In this document: piece by piece, positions 42,947 through 53,242 of the stretch
Numbering within the stretch: the first letter of the stretch is position 1
Layout of the letters: each line of letters begins with the position of its first letter
DNA from: Candidatus Dormiibacterota bacterium
Lineage (GTDB): Bacteria > Vulcanimicrobiota > Vulcanimicrobiia > Vulcanimicrobiales > Vulcanimicrobiaceae
Reading direction: 5' to 3'
NCBI GenBank assembly: GCA_035532035.1
Contig: DATKRS010000003.1
Location: 23,548 to 87,547, forward strand
DNA length: 64,000 bases
Notes under the pieces: model-generated
Told to the model about the DNA's origin: nothing
What the model saw: only the letters and a program-made list of their open reading frames with translations
Database searches by the model: none
Made by a program: the position numbers and the translations under genes

Positions 42947-43744
42947 ATGCGACGCGTCATCGTCGGCTTGCTGCTGGCCGCCGTCGGCTTCGCCTGCGTC
43001 TTCATGCCGTGGACGTTCTATCTACTCGTCCTCGTCATCGCGCTCTTCTGCCTTTACGAGCTCGATAAGCTGTGTGAAGTCAAGGGACAGCCGCTCGAAT
43101 ACCCGGTCGCGGTGCTCGGCGTCTTCCTGTACGCGCTCTTTGCGAGCCTCGGCACGCTGCACAAGTGGGAGGGCGTGCTCGTCGCCGGCATCGTCGTCGT
43201 GGCGTTCGCGATCGGAATGTACGGCGAGGAGTCGGGGTACTTCGCGCGTACGGCCAACACGCTGCTCGCCGTGCTCTATATCGGCAAGCTGCTGACGTAC
43301 TTCATCTTCATTCGGCAGATTCCGTACGACGGCTTCGCCTGGACGATGTACGCGATCGTGCTCGTCGCGCTCAGCGACATCTTCGGCATGTTCGTGGGTA
43401 CGGCGATCGGGCGCCATCGTTTCTCTCGCATCTCACCGAAAAAGACCGTCGAAGGTTCGGTAGGATCGCTGCTGCTCGTCGGGGCCGTTGCAACGGCGCT
43501 CGCGCTAATTCCCCAGTTGCATCTGCAGCTCTGGCAAGGTACGGTAATCGGCGTGCTCACGAACGTCGCGGCGCAGGCCGGCGACCTCGTCGAATCGGCC
43601 CTCAAGCGCGACGCCGGCGTTAAGGATGCGGGCTCCGTCATCCAGGGGCATGGCGGCATGCTCGACCGCTTCGACTCGTATCTCTTCGGGGGCACGGCGT
43701 TCTTCGCGGCGCTGCATCTCGTCGGATTGCTGAAGATGCAATGA
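42947..43744 (+). CDS. cdsA: Phosphatidate cytidylyltransferase (CDP-diglyceride synthetase)
   Basis: 265-residue integral membrane enzyme making CDP-diacylglycerol from phosphatidate and CTP. About eight hydrophobic helices precede the family signature AAQAGDLVESALKRDAGVKD then QGHGGMLDRFDSYLF, which carries the catalytic acidic residues. SRISPKKTVEGSVGS is also conserved. The stop overlaps the dxr start (ATGA). Confidence 0.94.
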   Translation: MRRVIVGLLLAAVGFACVFMPWTFYLLVLVIALFCLYELDKLCEVKGQPLEYPVAVLGVFLYALFASLGTLHKWEGVLVAGIVVVAFAIGMYGEESGYFARTANTLLAVLYIGKLLTYFIFIRQIPYDGFAWTMYAIVLVALSDIFGMFVGTAIGRHRFSRISPKKTVEGSVGSLLLVGAVATALALIPQLHLQLWQGTVIGVLTNVAAQAGDLVESALKRDAGVKDAGSVIQGHGGMLDRFDSYLFGGTAFFAALHLVGLLKMQ

Positions 43745-44889
43745 GCGAGCGCAAGCGCGTCGCCATCCTCGGCTCGACCGGATCGATCGGCACGCAGGCG
43801 CTCGACGTCATCGCGCGCTTTCCCGATCGTTTCGACGTCGTTGCGCTCGCGGCGGGCCGCAACGTCGATCTGCTTCGCGAGCAGGCGCAGCGCTTCGAGT
43901 GCGCCGTCACGGCGAGCGCGCAAGACGGACAGAGCGGCCTCTATCGCGTCGCTGTGGAGAGCAATCCCGACGTCGTGCTGGCCGCGACCGACGGCGCCGT
44001 CGCATTCGACGCGATCTTCGCCGCCGTCGAACGCGGGATCGATGTCGCTGTCGCCAACAAGGAGCTGATCGTCGCTGCGGGCGAGCTCTTGATGCGCCTG
44101 GCCGCGAAGTGCGGCGCGCGCATTCTTCCGGTCGACAGCGAGCACAGCGCGATCTTTCAATGTCTGATCGGCGAGACGCACGAGAGCGTCGAGCGCATCG
44201 TGCTCACCGCGTCGGGCGGCCCGTTTCTGCGCGCACCGCGCCAGGAGATCGAGAACGCGACGGTCGAGGCGGCCCTCGCGCACCCGACGTGGCGCATGGG
44301 GCACAAGAACACGATCGACTCGGCGACGCTGATGAACAAGGGCTTGGAGGTCATCGAGGCGAGCCGTCTCTTCGGAATGCCGGTGCAGAGAATCGGCGTC
44401 GTCGTCCATCCGCAATCCATCGTGCACGGCTTCGTGCTCTTCGCCGACGGGAGCGTGAAGGCGCAGCTCGCAGCGCCGGACATGCGCCTGCCGATCGGCT
44501 ACGCCCTCGCCTACCCGCAGCGCCTCACCTGGTCCCCGTTCGAGGGCGGGAGCGAGCTGCTCGCGATCGGCGGCAAGCCCGGGGAAGCCGCAATTCGCTA
44601 CGACTACGAGCTCCCGGACCTCGAGCGCTTCCCGTGTCTGGGGCTTGCCTACGAGGCGCTCGCCCGCGGTGGCGCGGCGCCGGCCGTCCTCTCGGCTGCC
44701 AACGAAGTCGCCGTGGAGGCGTTTATAGAAGGGAAGATGCGCTTTGGAGAGATCGCACGCCTGATCGAGCGGGTCATGGGTGAGGTTCTTCGGCAGGACG
44801 ACGGCGAGCTGACTCTCGACGGCGTTCGTCTCGCCGACCGGCGCGCTCGCGCGTGCGCCGAGGGGATCATTGGGAAGGTAACGACGTAA
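43741..44889 (+). CDS. dxr: 1-deoxy-D-xylulose 5-phosphate reductoisomerase
   Basis: 382 residues; second enzyme of the MEP isoprenoid pathway, NADPH dependent. Motifs: AILGSTGSIGTQALDVIARF (NADPH binding), VAVANKELIVAAGELL, ILPVDSEHSAIFQCL (metal and substrate), LTASGGPFLRAPRQEIENAT, HPTWRMGHKNTIDSATLMNK and GLEVIEASRLFGMP. It lies between cdsA and rseP as in many bacteria and pairs with ispG downstream. Confidence 0.97.
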   Translation: MSERKRVAILGSTGSIGTQALDVIARFPDRFDVVALAAGRNVDLLREQAQRFECAVTASAQDGQSGLYRVAVESNPDVVLAATDGAVAFDAIFAAVERGIDVAVANKELIVAAGELLMRLAAKCGARILPVDSEHSAIFQCLIGETHESVERIVLTASGGPFLRAPRQEIENATVEAALAHPTWRMGHKNTIDSATLMNKGLEVIEASRLFGMPVQRIGVVVHPQSIVHGFVLFADGSVKAQLAAPDMRLPIGYALAYPQRLTWSPFEGGSELLAIGGKPGEAAIRYDYELPDLERFPCLGLAYEALARGGAAPAVLSAANEVAVEAFIEGKMRFGEIARLIERVMGEVLRQDDGELTLDGVRLADRRARACAEGIIGKVTT

Positions 44890-44894
44890 AAGAT

Positions 44895-46058
44895 ATGCTG
44901 CTTGCCATCGTCACGCTGGACGGAACCCTGAAAGTCGTCACGTTTCTCGTGATGCTCTCGGTGCTCGTCGTGCTGCACGAGCTCGGGCATTTCATTCTCG
45001 CGCGCCGCAACGGCGTGCGCGTCAACGAGTTCGCGGTCGGCATGGGCCCGAAGATCTTCGGCTGGAAGAGCCCGCGCACCGGAACGCAGTACTCGGTGCG
45101 GGCGTTGCTGATCGGCGGCTATTGCGCGATGCACGGCGAGGACGCGAAGACGAGCGAGGCGGCGCAGCAGCGTGAGTTTCAGCAGGAGCGCGAGGAGCAC
45201 GTGCAACCGCTCGACGCCGACAACTTCCAGGCGAAATCGCCGTGGCAGCGGCTCTCCATCATCGTCGCAGGGCCGCTCGCGAACTTCATCCTCGCGTACG
45301 TGATTCTGCTCTTGGGCGCGTTCGCGTTCGGCGTCGAGAGCCCGAGCAGCGCGCAGGCGGTCGTCGGGCAGGTCGTGCCCCACTCGCCCGCCGCGCTTCA
45401 CGGCCTCAGGCCCGGCGATCGCATCGTCGCGCTCGACGGCAGACCGGTCACGAACGGCGATGCGCTCGTCACCGCGATCAACGGCTCGCTGGGCAGGCGC
45501 GTCACCCTCGATTACGTGCGGAACGGCGCGCGGTACGAGTTCGACGCGACGCCGGTGCGCTGCGCGTCGCTCGAGCCCGTTCGAGCGCAGGAGCGCGAGA
45601 AGGGCTGTATCGGCTTCTCACCCTTCCCCGCGTTCGCGCGCGTCGGATTCGGCGAGGCCTTCGTCGTGAGCGCGAAGGAGTACGGCGACATCGCAAGCAA
45701 TGTCTTCGGCAGCATCGCTTTGCTGGCGACGGACTTCCCGAAATACTCGAGTCAAGTGACGGGCGTCGTCGGCATGGGACAGGCGGCGACGACCATTCAA
45801 AGCTTCGGTTGGGGACCCTATCTCGCGCTCGCGGCGACGATCTCGTTCGCGCTTGGGGTCTTCAACCTATTGCCGATTCCAGCGCTCGACGGCGGCCGCG
45901 GAGCCTTCATCGTCGCTGAGCTCATTCGGCGCAAGCCCGTCGATCCGGAGCGCGAGGGCATGGTGCATCTGGCGGGTTTTGCCGTCTTGCTCGTCCTCAT
46001 GCTCGTCATCGCGCTGCACGACATCATGCGCATCGTTGCGGGACAGGGAGCCTTCTAG
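44895..46058 (+). CDS. rseP: RIP site-2 metalloprotease RseP
   Basis: 387 residues from ATG 44895. Zinc motif HExxH in the first helix (VVLHELGHFILARRNGVRVN), one PDZ domain in the middle (GQVVPHSPAALHGLRPGDRI then VALDGRPVTNGDAL), and the second conserved region NLLPIPALDGGRGAFI with the third zinc ligand Asp. Cleaves membrane-embedded anti-sigma factors or signal-peptide remnants. Four transmembrane helices. It follows dxr by five bases. Confidence 0.95.
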   Translation: MLLAIVTLDGTLKVVTFLVMLSVLVVLHELGHFILARRNGVRVNEFAVGMGPKIFGWKSPRTGTQYSVRALLIGGYCAMHGEDAKTSEAAQQREFQQEREEHVQPLDADNFQAKSPWQRLSIIVAGPLANFILAYVILLLGAFAFGVESPSSAQAVVGQVVPHSPAALHGLRPGDRIVALDGRPVTNGDALVTAINGSLGRRVTLDYVRNGARYEFDATPVRCASLEPVRAQEREKGCIGFSPFPAFARVGFGEAFVVSAKEYGDIASNVFGSIALLATDFPKYSSQVTGVVGMGQAATTIQSFGWGPYLALAATISFALGVFNLLPIPALDGGRGAFIVAELIRRKPVDPEREGMVHLAGFAVLLVLMLVIALHDIMRIVAGQGAF

Positions 46059-46059
46059 C

Positions 46060-47198
<1,139 letters not shown>

Positions 47199-47202
<4 letters not shown>

Positions 47203-47684
47203 CCTACGCGCTGCCTTCAGTCAAGTTGCTTGCTCTCACGACCGTGATCGCGTTGGTGGCGTCGATCGGGCTCTTCGTCTCGCGGCCCGTCACGGTCGTG
47301 GTCGACGGCGCGCGCCTCGAAAGCGACGTGCCCCCGGTGACGACCGCACCCGACGACGTCTACGTGCCGCTGCGCTCGATCGCCGACGCACTCGGCGCGC
47401 GCACGTTTTTCGATCGCAAGACCGGACGCGTGGTCGTCGTGCGCGGCAGCGACGCCCTGCGCCTGCGCGTCGGCGACGTGCACGCGACGCTCGACGGCAT
47501 GCGAATGACGCTCGACCACTCGCCCTTCCAGGTCCGCGGCCGCGTGATGGTCGGATTGCACACGATCGCACGCGCATTCGGCGTACGGGTGAGCTACGAT
47601 CCAGTTGCCGGCCGCGTCAACGTCATGACGCCAGGTATCGGCGAAGCGCCGCCGGCCGCAAACCTCACCTCCGTCACGCAGTAA
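47199..47684 (+). CDS. Copper amine oxidase N-terminal (stalk) domain protein
   Basis: 161 residues starting with GTG that overlaps the ispG stop. An N-terminal membrane helix (LLALTTVIALVASIGLFV) anchors two repeats of the stalk domain: VVDGARLESDVPPVTTAPDD then VYVPLRSIADALGARTFFDR, and RGRVMVGLHTIARAFGVRVS. Such domains bind cell-wall or polysaccharide outside the membrane. Part of the rpsB-ispG transcription unit by position. The following 134 bases before the - strand gene hold no feature I can name. Confidence 0.82.
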
Positions 47685-47818
47685 TTTCGCGGGCGATCGG
47701 AGACGATCAGGTTATCGACGAACTCGTCATGACGTCCACCTCATCATACTTACCACACGAGCACCAGCATGACGAGCGCGAACGCTGCAAAACGTCCAGG
47801 CGACTTCGATGCGTTACG

Positions 47819-49528
47819 TCATGCCGGCAGCGGGCGTTCCAGCAGCGCGTGGTAGCGAACGTTCTCGATGCGCATATAGGCTTGCGCGGCCGTTTCGCAG
47901 AGGCGCTCGAGCACGTCGAGTTCGTCGGGATCGAGCTGCGTGCCGTCGCGGTGCAAGCCGTAGACGGCGAACGCGAAGAGATCGTCGCCGCGAAAGATGG
48001 GGATCGCAATCGCGGGCAGGACGCCCGATTCTACGAACTCGGCGGTCACATGGCTGCGAAGGTCCCGAATCGCAAGACGCGTTCGCTCGGTCGCGAGGAA
48101 GCGCACGAGATCGTGCTCGCGCTCGAACGCGATCGCGTCGCTTGCATCCCACCCGGCAGCCGACGCCACCCCGTAGTTGGTGCCCTGCACACGGAAGAGG
48201 GCCGCCATCGTGAGGTCGAGCTTTTCGTACGGATCGTGCGCGAGCGCGCGGTCGACCGTCTGCTCCCGGTCAGCGCGCAGCAGCGTTCGCGCAAGGCGGT
48301 GGAGGTAGGCCTCAGCCTCGTGCTTCTTGCGAAAGAGAAGAAAATCGACACCGTACTCGATCCATCGGTAGCTGCGATGCAGCGCGATGCCCAGGCCGAT
48401 CGTCACGGCGGCGTCGACGGCCAGTGCGACGCGCACCTGCGAGAGATACGCGCTCGTCGCCCAGTCGACGAGACCGATGATGCCGACGACGACGGTCGTG
48501 ATGACGCCGTAGACGACCGTGCGGCTGAGAACGAAGCGCACGTCGATCACGTGCCGGCGCAGGATCGCGTACATCAGGCCGAGCGGCATGAGGACGGTGA
48601 GAACCGCAGCCGCGATGGAAATCGTATTGTTCGCGACGACGGTTCTCACGTCGTTGCAGATCACGCCGATGATGATGGCAAACGCCGCCCAGCCGAAGCG
48701 GGCTCGCTCCTGGCGCTCCATCGTCGCTAGGCGTGCGACGACGAGCAGCACCGTGAGCGCGGTGAAGCCTTCGTCGATCCAGTTCTGGATCGGCGTGAAA
48801 CTCACGCTCGTCCAAAGGGTCGTGATGACTGCAAAGACTCCGGTCAGAACGGTCGCGACGGCAAGGACTCTGAACGCGGTGCGTCGCCAGCCATGCGGCA
48901 CGCGGTCGTCCGGGACGAGAAGCGTGAAGAGGGCAAGGAGGCCAGATCCGGTCCACGTCAGCAGTTGAGCCAGTATCGCGACGACCGCGTAGAGTGCCGG
49001 CGCAAGCCAGACGAGCATGCCTTGCGGAGCGGCCCACGGAATATTGGCAGCGCAGAACCCGAAGAGAAGCCACGTCATCACGCTCGGCCGCGCCATGACG
49101 AGCGCGCAGCCGACGAAGAGAAAGAGCACGTAGATGGCCAAGCGCAGCGCCGCGAGTCCCGCCGTTCCGTACATGAGGCCGGGCGGCGGTAGTGGCTTTG
49201 GCACGAAGCTGACGTCGCGCCAGGCGCCGTCGTGACGCGCGCACAGCGAGATCGGATCCGCCGTATACTCGACGTTCGGGGAATAGGGATCGAAGAGCCT
49301 TGCAGAATCGCGTACGGACAAACACGAGATGGTATCGCCGGTACGTAGCCTCGCTCGATATGCCGGCGAGGGGCGATCCACGCGAATCACGAGGCGCGAT
49401 TGCACGCCGTTGCTTATGAGCGATATCCCCGCGTACGGCGTCGACGGGTTCACGAAGAGTTGCGGCCCGACGATGGCGACGAGCAGCGCCGAAATGCCGA
49501 GGACGACGATCGCGCGTATCGCGGTCAT
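47819..49528 (-). CDS. Multi-pass membrane sensor with PDZ-like N-terminus and GAF domain, no kinase domain
   Basis: 569 residues from ATG 49528. A first helix is followed by a PDZ-like periplasmic segment (LVIRVDRPSPAYRARLRTGD, TISCLSVRDSARLFDP), then about eight to ten transmembrane helices. A cytoplasmic GAF-like domain follows (LRADREQTVDRALAHDPYEK, FVESGVLPAIAIPIFRGDDL, FAFAVYGLHRDGTQLDPDEL). The layout recalls the input half of ComP-type histidine kinases, but the protein stops after GAF with no dimerisation or ATPase domain. Its ATG overlaps the permease stop. Confidence 0.7.
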   Translation of the reverse strand: MTAIRAIVVLGISALLVAIVGPQLFVNPSTPYAGISLISNGVQSRLVIRVDRPSPAYRARLRTGDTISCLSVRDSARLFDPYSPNVEYTADPISLCARHDGAWRDVSFVPKPLPPPGLMYGTAGLAALRLAIYVLFLFVGCALVMARPSVMTWLLFGFCAANIPWAAPQGMLVWLAPALYAVVAILAQLLTWTGSGLLALFTLLVPDDRVPHGWRRTAFRVLAVATVLTGVFAVITTLWTSVSFTPIQNWIDEGFTALTVLLVVARLATMERQERARFGWAAFAIIIGVICNDVRTVVANNTISIAAAVLTVLMPLGLMYAILRRHVIDVRFVLSRTVVYGVITTVVVGIIGLVDWATSAYLSQVRVALAVDAAVTIGLGIALHRSYRWIEYGVDFLLFRKKHEAEAYLHRLARTLLRADREQTVDRALAHDPYEKLDLTMAALFRVQGTNYGVASAAGWDASDAIAFEREHDLVRFLATERTRLAIRDLRSHVTAEFVESGVLPAIAIPIFRGDDLFAFAVYGLHRDGTQLDPDELDVLERLCETAAQAYMRIENVRYHALLERPLPA

Positions 49529-51045
49529 TCCGCGAGCCCCTCCGGCTCCTCCACGGGCTTGATCTCTGCCGGATTCGATTTCCAGAACCCGTAGCTGAAG
49601 AAGAAGATGAGGCCGACGATGACCGCGCCGACGAACCACTCCCAGGTGATGGTCGAGAGCCCGAAGATCGCGAGGAACATCGACAGCACGATCCCCAGCA
49701 CCGGGAAGAGCGGCACGAACGGCACTTTGAAGGAGCGCGGAATGTCGGGCCGCTTCGCGCGCAAGTACAGTACGCCGGCGCAGACGACGGAGAATGCACT
49801 CAAGGTGCCGATGTTCACGAGGTTGAGCAACTGCACGAGCGGGACGATGAGCGCGAGGGCGGCGACGGCCACGCCCGTGATGAGCGTCGTGTAAATCGGC
49901 GTCTTGAAGCGCGGATGCACGTATGCAACAGCAGGAGGCAGCATCTTGTCGCGCGCCATGACGTAGAAGATGCGCGACTGGCCCAGCAGCGACGCGAGCG
50001 CGACGCTCGTCGTTCCCGCGAGCACGCCGACGGTGACGATCCAGCCCACCCACGGCGCGTGCAGCGGCGTGAGCGCCACCACGAGCGGGTCCTTCACCGG
50101 AACCTTGTTCCACGGCATCGCGCCGAGCAGCACGACTGCCGTCGCACAGTAGAGCAGCGTCCCGATCGCGAGCGAGCCGATGACGCCCGTGGGGATGTCC
50201 CGTTGCGGGTTGCGGCATTCCTCGGCGGTCGTCGTCGCCGTGTCGAAGCCGATGTAGCTGAAGAATACGAACGCACCGATGGCGACGATGCCGTACGGCT
50301 GCACCGCCGACGAGAAATCCGCCATGCCGCCGAAGGGCTTCAGGCCGCCCCAGCCCATCGGGTTGAAGTTATGGAAGTTCCCCGCGTGGAACAGCAGCGC
50401 GCCCGCGCCGATGAAGACGAGGAGCGCGCCGATCTTCAACACGACGAAGACGTTGTTCGCCGTGGCCGACTCGCGAATGCCGATCGAAAGCAAGAGCGAG
50501 AGTGCGATGACGAAGACCGCGGCCATCAGGTCGTACTGCGAATGCAGGAGATCCCAGCTCCAGAACTGCCACCACGGCCCGTGCATTGCGAGCGCCGACT
50601 GCTGCGCCCACGCCGGGAGCGTGATGCCCGCGGCCTTGAGCACGTCCTGAAAAGACGCGGAAAACTGCTGCGCAACCGGCGCGGCGCTGATGCCGTACTC
50701 GAAGATGAGTGCAAAGCCGATGACCCACGCGACGAGCTTGCCCAGGGTTGCGTAGGCGTACGTGTACGCGCTGCCGGCAATCGGCACCATCGAGCCGAGC
50801 TCCGCGTAGCAGAGCGCCGCGAAAAACGAGGTGAGGGCGGCGAGCAGGTACGAGATGATCACTGCCGGCCCGGCTCCCTTGACCGCCGTGCCGATCGTGG
50901 TGAAGATGCCGCCGCCGATCATCGTGCCGAGGCCGATCGCGACGAGGTCGCGGCCGGAGAGCGCCCGCCGCAGAATCTTGCGCTGGGCCAAAGCGCGCAG
51001 CTGTTCCAGGTTCGTCGTAGCGACGAGCCGGCTCAGGAAGGACAT
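49525..51045 (-). CDS. APC family amino acid permease
   Basis: About 506 residues from ATG 51045 (MSFLSRLVATTNLEQLRAL). Twelve or more helices with family signatures GRDLVAIGLGTMIGGGIFTT, GPAVIISYLLAALTSFFAAL then CYAELGSMVPIAGSAYTYAY, FFSYIGFDTATTTAEECRNP then QRDIPTGVIGS, and GQSRIFYVMARDKMLPPAVA. This is the cationic/YfnA-like amino acid transporter type. In-frame codons extend the frame upstream to 51150, so the start is uncertain. A four-base overlap links it to the downstream sensor-like gene. Confidence 0.92.
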   Translation of the reverse strand: MSFLSRLVATTNLEQLRALAQRKILRRALSGRDLVAIGLGTMIGGGIFTTIGTAVKGAGPAVIISYLLAALTSFFAALCYAELGSMVPIAGSAYTYAYATLGKLVAWVIGFALIFEYGISAAPVAQQFSASFQDVLKAAGITLPAWAQQSALAMHGPWWQFWSWDLLHSQYDLMAAVFVIALSLLLSIGIRESATANNVFVVLKIGALLVFIGAGALLFHAGNFHNFNPMGWGGLKPFGGMADFSSAVQPYGIVAIGAFVFFSYIGFDTATTTAEECRNPQRDIPTGVIGSLAIGTLLYCATAVVLLGAMPWNKVPVKDPLVVALTPLHAPWVGWIVTVGVLAGTTSVALASLLGQSRIFYVMARDKMLPPAVAYVHPRFKTPIYTTLITGVAVAALALIVPLVQLLNLVNIGTLSAFSVVCAGVLYLRAKRPDIPRSFKVPFVPLFPVLGIVLSMFLAIFGLSTITWEWFVGAVIVGLIFFFSYGFWKSNPAEIKPVEEPEGLAE

Positions 51046-51094
51046 AGGACGGAGCGTTCGCAGGGGGCGCCTCCTTGTCATGCCGCCTCGAAGC

Positions 51095-51670
51095 CTATGG
51101 CGGCGAGGCGTCCTTGGTCCAGCGACGTTCCGGTACTGCGAGCATTGCATTAGCCGCGCGCGCCCACACGAAGAGTGCGTCGCTCAAGCGGTTGAGATAG
51201 CGCAGCCCCGTCGGATCGACGTCGTCCTCGCTTTCGCGCAGCGTGAGGACGCGGCGCTCCGCGCGTCTGCAGACCGTTCGCGCGAAGTGCAGCGATGCTC
51301 CCGCGGGCGCGCCGCCGGGATGGATGAAGGTGTCGAGCGCCGGAAGCGTCGCTTCGGCTTCGTCGATCGCGCGCTCGAGCGCTGCGACGTCGTCGTCGCG
51401 TACGTCCGGCACAGTACGCGCCGATCCGCTCGGTGTTGCGAGTTCCGCTCCGAGATTGAAGAGCACGTCCTGCACCCATTCGAGCCACCGCACGATCTCG
51501 AGTCCATCCTGGCCGAACGCACCGATGGCGACGCCGATTGCGCTGGACAGCTCGTCGACCGTCCCGTATGCTTCGATGCGCGGACTCTGCTTCTGGACGC
51601 GGGCGCCGCTGTAGAGTCCCGTCGAGCCGTCGTCTCCGGTGCGCGTGTAGATGCGCGTGTGCTTAGCCAT
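51095..51670 (-). CDS. Corrinoid adenosyltransferase, PduO type
   Basis: 191 residues from ATG 51670. ATP:cob(I)alamin adenosyltransferase that makes adenosylcobalamin. Motifs: MAKHTRIYTRTGDDGSTGLY, PRIEAYGTVDELSSAIGVAI, LDTFIHPGGAPAGASLHFAR then TVCRRAERRVLTL, and LRYLNRLSDALFVWARAAN. All family signatures present. No cobalamin riboswitch seen in the 111 bases to proS. Convergent context: the amino acid permease follows on the same strand. Confidence 0.95.
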   Translation of the reverse strand: MAKHTRIYTRTGDDGSTGLYSGARVQKQSPRIEAYGTVDELSSAIGVAIGAFGQDGLEIVRWLEWVQDVLFNLGAELATPSGSARTVPDVRDDDVAALERAIDEAEATLPALDTFIHPGGAPAGASLHFARTVCRRAERRVLTLRESEDDVDPTGLRYLNRLSDALFVWARAANAMLAVPERRWTKDASPP

Positions 51671-51701
51671 CTCGAAGCGGTGCTTTCGCCGTTGCGCCGC
51701 T

Positions 51702-51744
51702 CTCACCCTGAGCGCCGCGCGAAGCGTGGCAGTCGAAGGGCGCC
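51702..51744. repeat. Dispersed repeat copy between cobalamin adenosyltransferase gene and proS
   Basis: CTCACCCTGAGCG (51702-51714) to AGTCGAAGGGCGCC (51731-51744), with GCGCGAAGCG in the centre. It occupies the short gap between two divergent genes, so their promoters must overlap or flank it. Confidence 0.7.
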
Positions 51745-51781
51745 AGGGGCCGTCGCGCGTGCGCGCGAACGCCAGCCGGTC

Positions 51782-53242
51782 GTGTCCGTCGAGCTTTCGA
51801 AGCAGCCCGTCGTCAAAGAAGTGCCGCGCAAAGGCGACGACCTCTCCGCGTGGTACACCGCCGTCTGTCTGCGCGCGGAGCTCGTCTCCTACTCGCCGGT
51901 ACGTGGCTGCGTCGTCTTGCGCCCGTACGGCTTTGGCCTGTGGGAGAACCTTCAGCGCGAGCTCGACGCGCGCTTCAAGGCGACCGGCCACGAGAACGCC
52001 TATTTCCCGTTGCTCATCCCGGAGAGCTTGTTGATAAAGGAAGCGGAGCACGTCGAAGGCTTCGCGCCGGAGGTAGCGTGGGTGACGCAGGGCGGCAGCG
52101 AACAACTCACCGAACGCCTCGCGATTCGCCCGACGTCGGAAGCCATCATCGGAACGATGTACGCGCAGTGGATCGAGTCCCACCGGGATCTCCCGATACT
52201 CATCAACCAGTGGTGCAACGTCGTGCGCTGGGAGAAGGCGACGCGGCCGTTTCTGCGCACGATGGAGTTCCTCTGGCAAGAGGGTCACACCGCGCATGCA
52301 ACCGCGAAGCAGGCGCGCGAGGAGACGCTCAAGATCCTCGACGTCTACTACGACTTTGCCGAAAACGTCGCTGCGCTGCCAGTATATGCGGGCGTGAAGA
52401 GCGCGAGCGAGCGCTTTCCAGGCGCAGAGGAGACGTACTCGATCGAAGCGCTGATGCCCGACGGCAAAGCCTTGCAATCGGCGACCTCACACGATCTCGG
52501 GCAGAACTTCGCGAAGGCATACGACATCACGTTCGCCGACGCCGACAAGACGATCAAGCACGTCTACACGACGTCTTGGGGAATGTCGTGGCGGATGCTC
52601 GGTGCGGTCATCATGGCGCACGGCGACGATCGTGGGTTGCGGCTGCCGCCGAAGCTCGCACCGCTGGAGGCCGTGATCGTTCCGATCGTCAAGGCGAGCG
52701 ATCGCCGCGCACTCGAAGCGGCGGAGCAGGCGCGCGCAGCTCTCGCGGATCGCGGCTTTCGCGTTCGCGTCGACGACCGGGATCAGACGCCGGGGTGGAA
52801 GTACGCAGAGTGGGAGATCCGCGGCGTGCCGGTGCGCATCGAAATCGGCCCGCGCGACGTTGACAGCGCTAGCGTAACGCTCGTACGCCGCGACAAGCGC
52901 AAGGGCGAGGAGGGTGCGAGCCGCAGCGTTCCCACGAGCGTCCTCGCCCAGGCCGTGCGGGAAGCGCTCGACGCCGTGCACGCGAACCTGTTCGCGCAAG
53001 CCAAGGAGTTCCTGACGTCCCATACGTTCGTGGTGAGCGAGAGAGATGAGTTCTTCGAGCGATGCAGCAGCCGAGCCGGGATGATCGACATCGCGTGGTG
53101 CGGGCGCCCGGAGTGCGAGGCGTTCGTGAAGGCGCAGACCGGCGCGACCACGCGCAACCTTCGCGTCCTCGAAGGAGAGGCGCGCTGCGTCGCGTGCGGC
53201 GAGCCTGCTCGGGTACGCGCGTACTTCGCGCAATCGTACTGA
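51782..53242 (+). CDS. proS: Prolyl-tRNA synthetase, archaeal/eukaryote-type (ProS type 3)
   Basis: 486 residues from GTG 51782. Class II synthetase lacking the bacterial editing insertion: SAWYTAVCLRAELVSYSPVR, GCVVLRPYGFGLWENLQREL, NAYFPLLIPESLL, LAIRPTSEAIIGTMYAQWIE, CNVVRWEKATRPFLRTMEFL then WQEGHTAHATA, and ATSHDLGQNFAKAYDITF. The anticodon-binding domain contains DDRDQTPGWKYAEWEIRGVP. A C-terminal zinc-like region (IDIAWCGRPECEAFV, CVACGEPARVRAYF) ends in Tyr, as in type 3 enzymes. Confidence 0.95.
   Translation: MSVELSKQPVVKEVPRKGDDLSAWYTAVCLRAELVSYSPVRGCVVLRPYGFGLWENLQRELDARFKATGHENAYFPLLIPESLLIKEAEHVEGFAPEVAWVTQGGSEQLTERLAIRPTSEAIIGTMYAQWIESHRDLPILINQWCNVVRWEKATRPFLRTMEFLWQEGHTAHATAKQAREETLKILDVYYDFAENVAALPVYAGVKSASERFPGAEETYSIEALMPDGKALQSATSHDLGQNFAKAYDITFADADKTIKHVYTTSWGMSWRMLGAVIMAHGDDRGLRLPPKLAPLEAVIVPIVKASDRRALEAAEQARAALADRGFRVRVDDRDQTPGWKYAEWEIRGVPVRIEIGPRDVDSASVTLVRRDKRKGEEGASRSVPTSVLAQAVREALDAVHANLFAQAKEFLTSHTFVVSERDEFFERCSSRAGMIDIAWCGRPECEAFVKAQTGATTRNLRVLEGEARCVACGEPARVRAYFAQSY

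Noticed and set aside
49529..50218. Upstream extension of the membrane GAF protein to 799 codons
   Set aside because: It lies over the amino acid permease gene in another frame and has no helices or motifs; ATG 49528 overlaps the permease stop as expected for coupling.
51671..51781. Cobalamin riboswitch upstream of the corrinoid adenosyltransferase gene
   Set aside because: The gap is only 111 bases, mostly filled by a repeat copy, and the cobalamin-box consensus is not seen.
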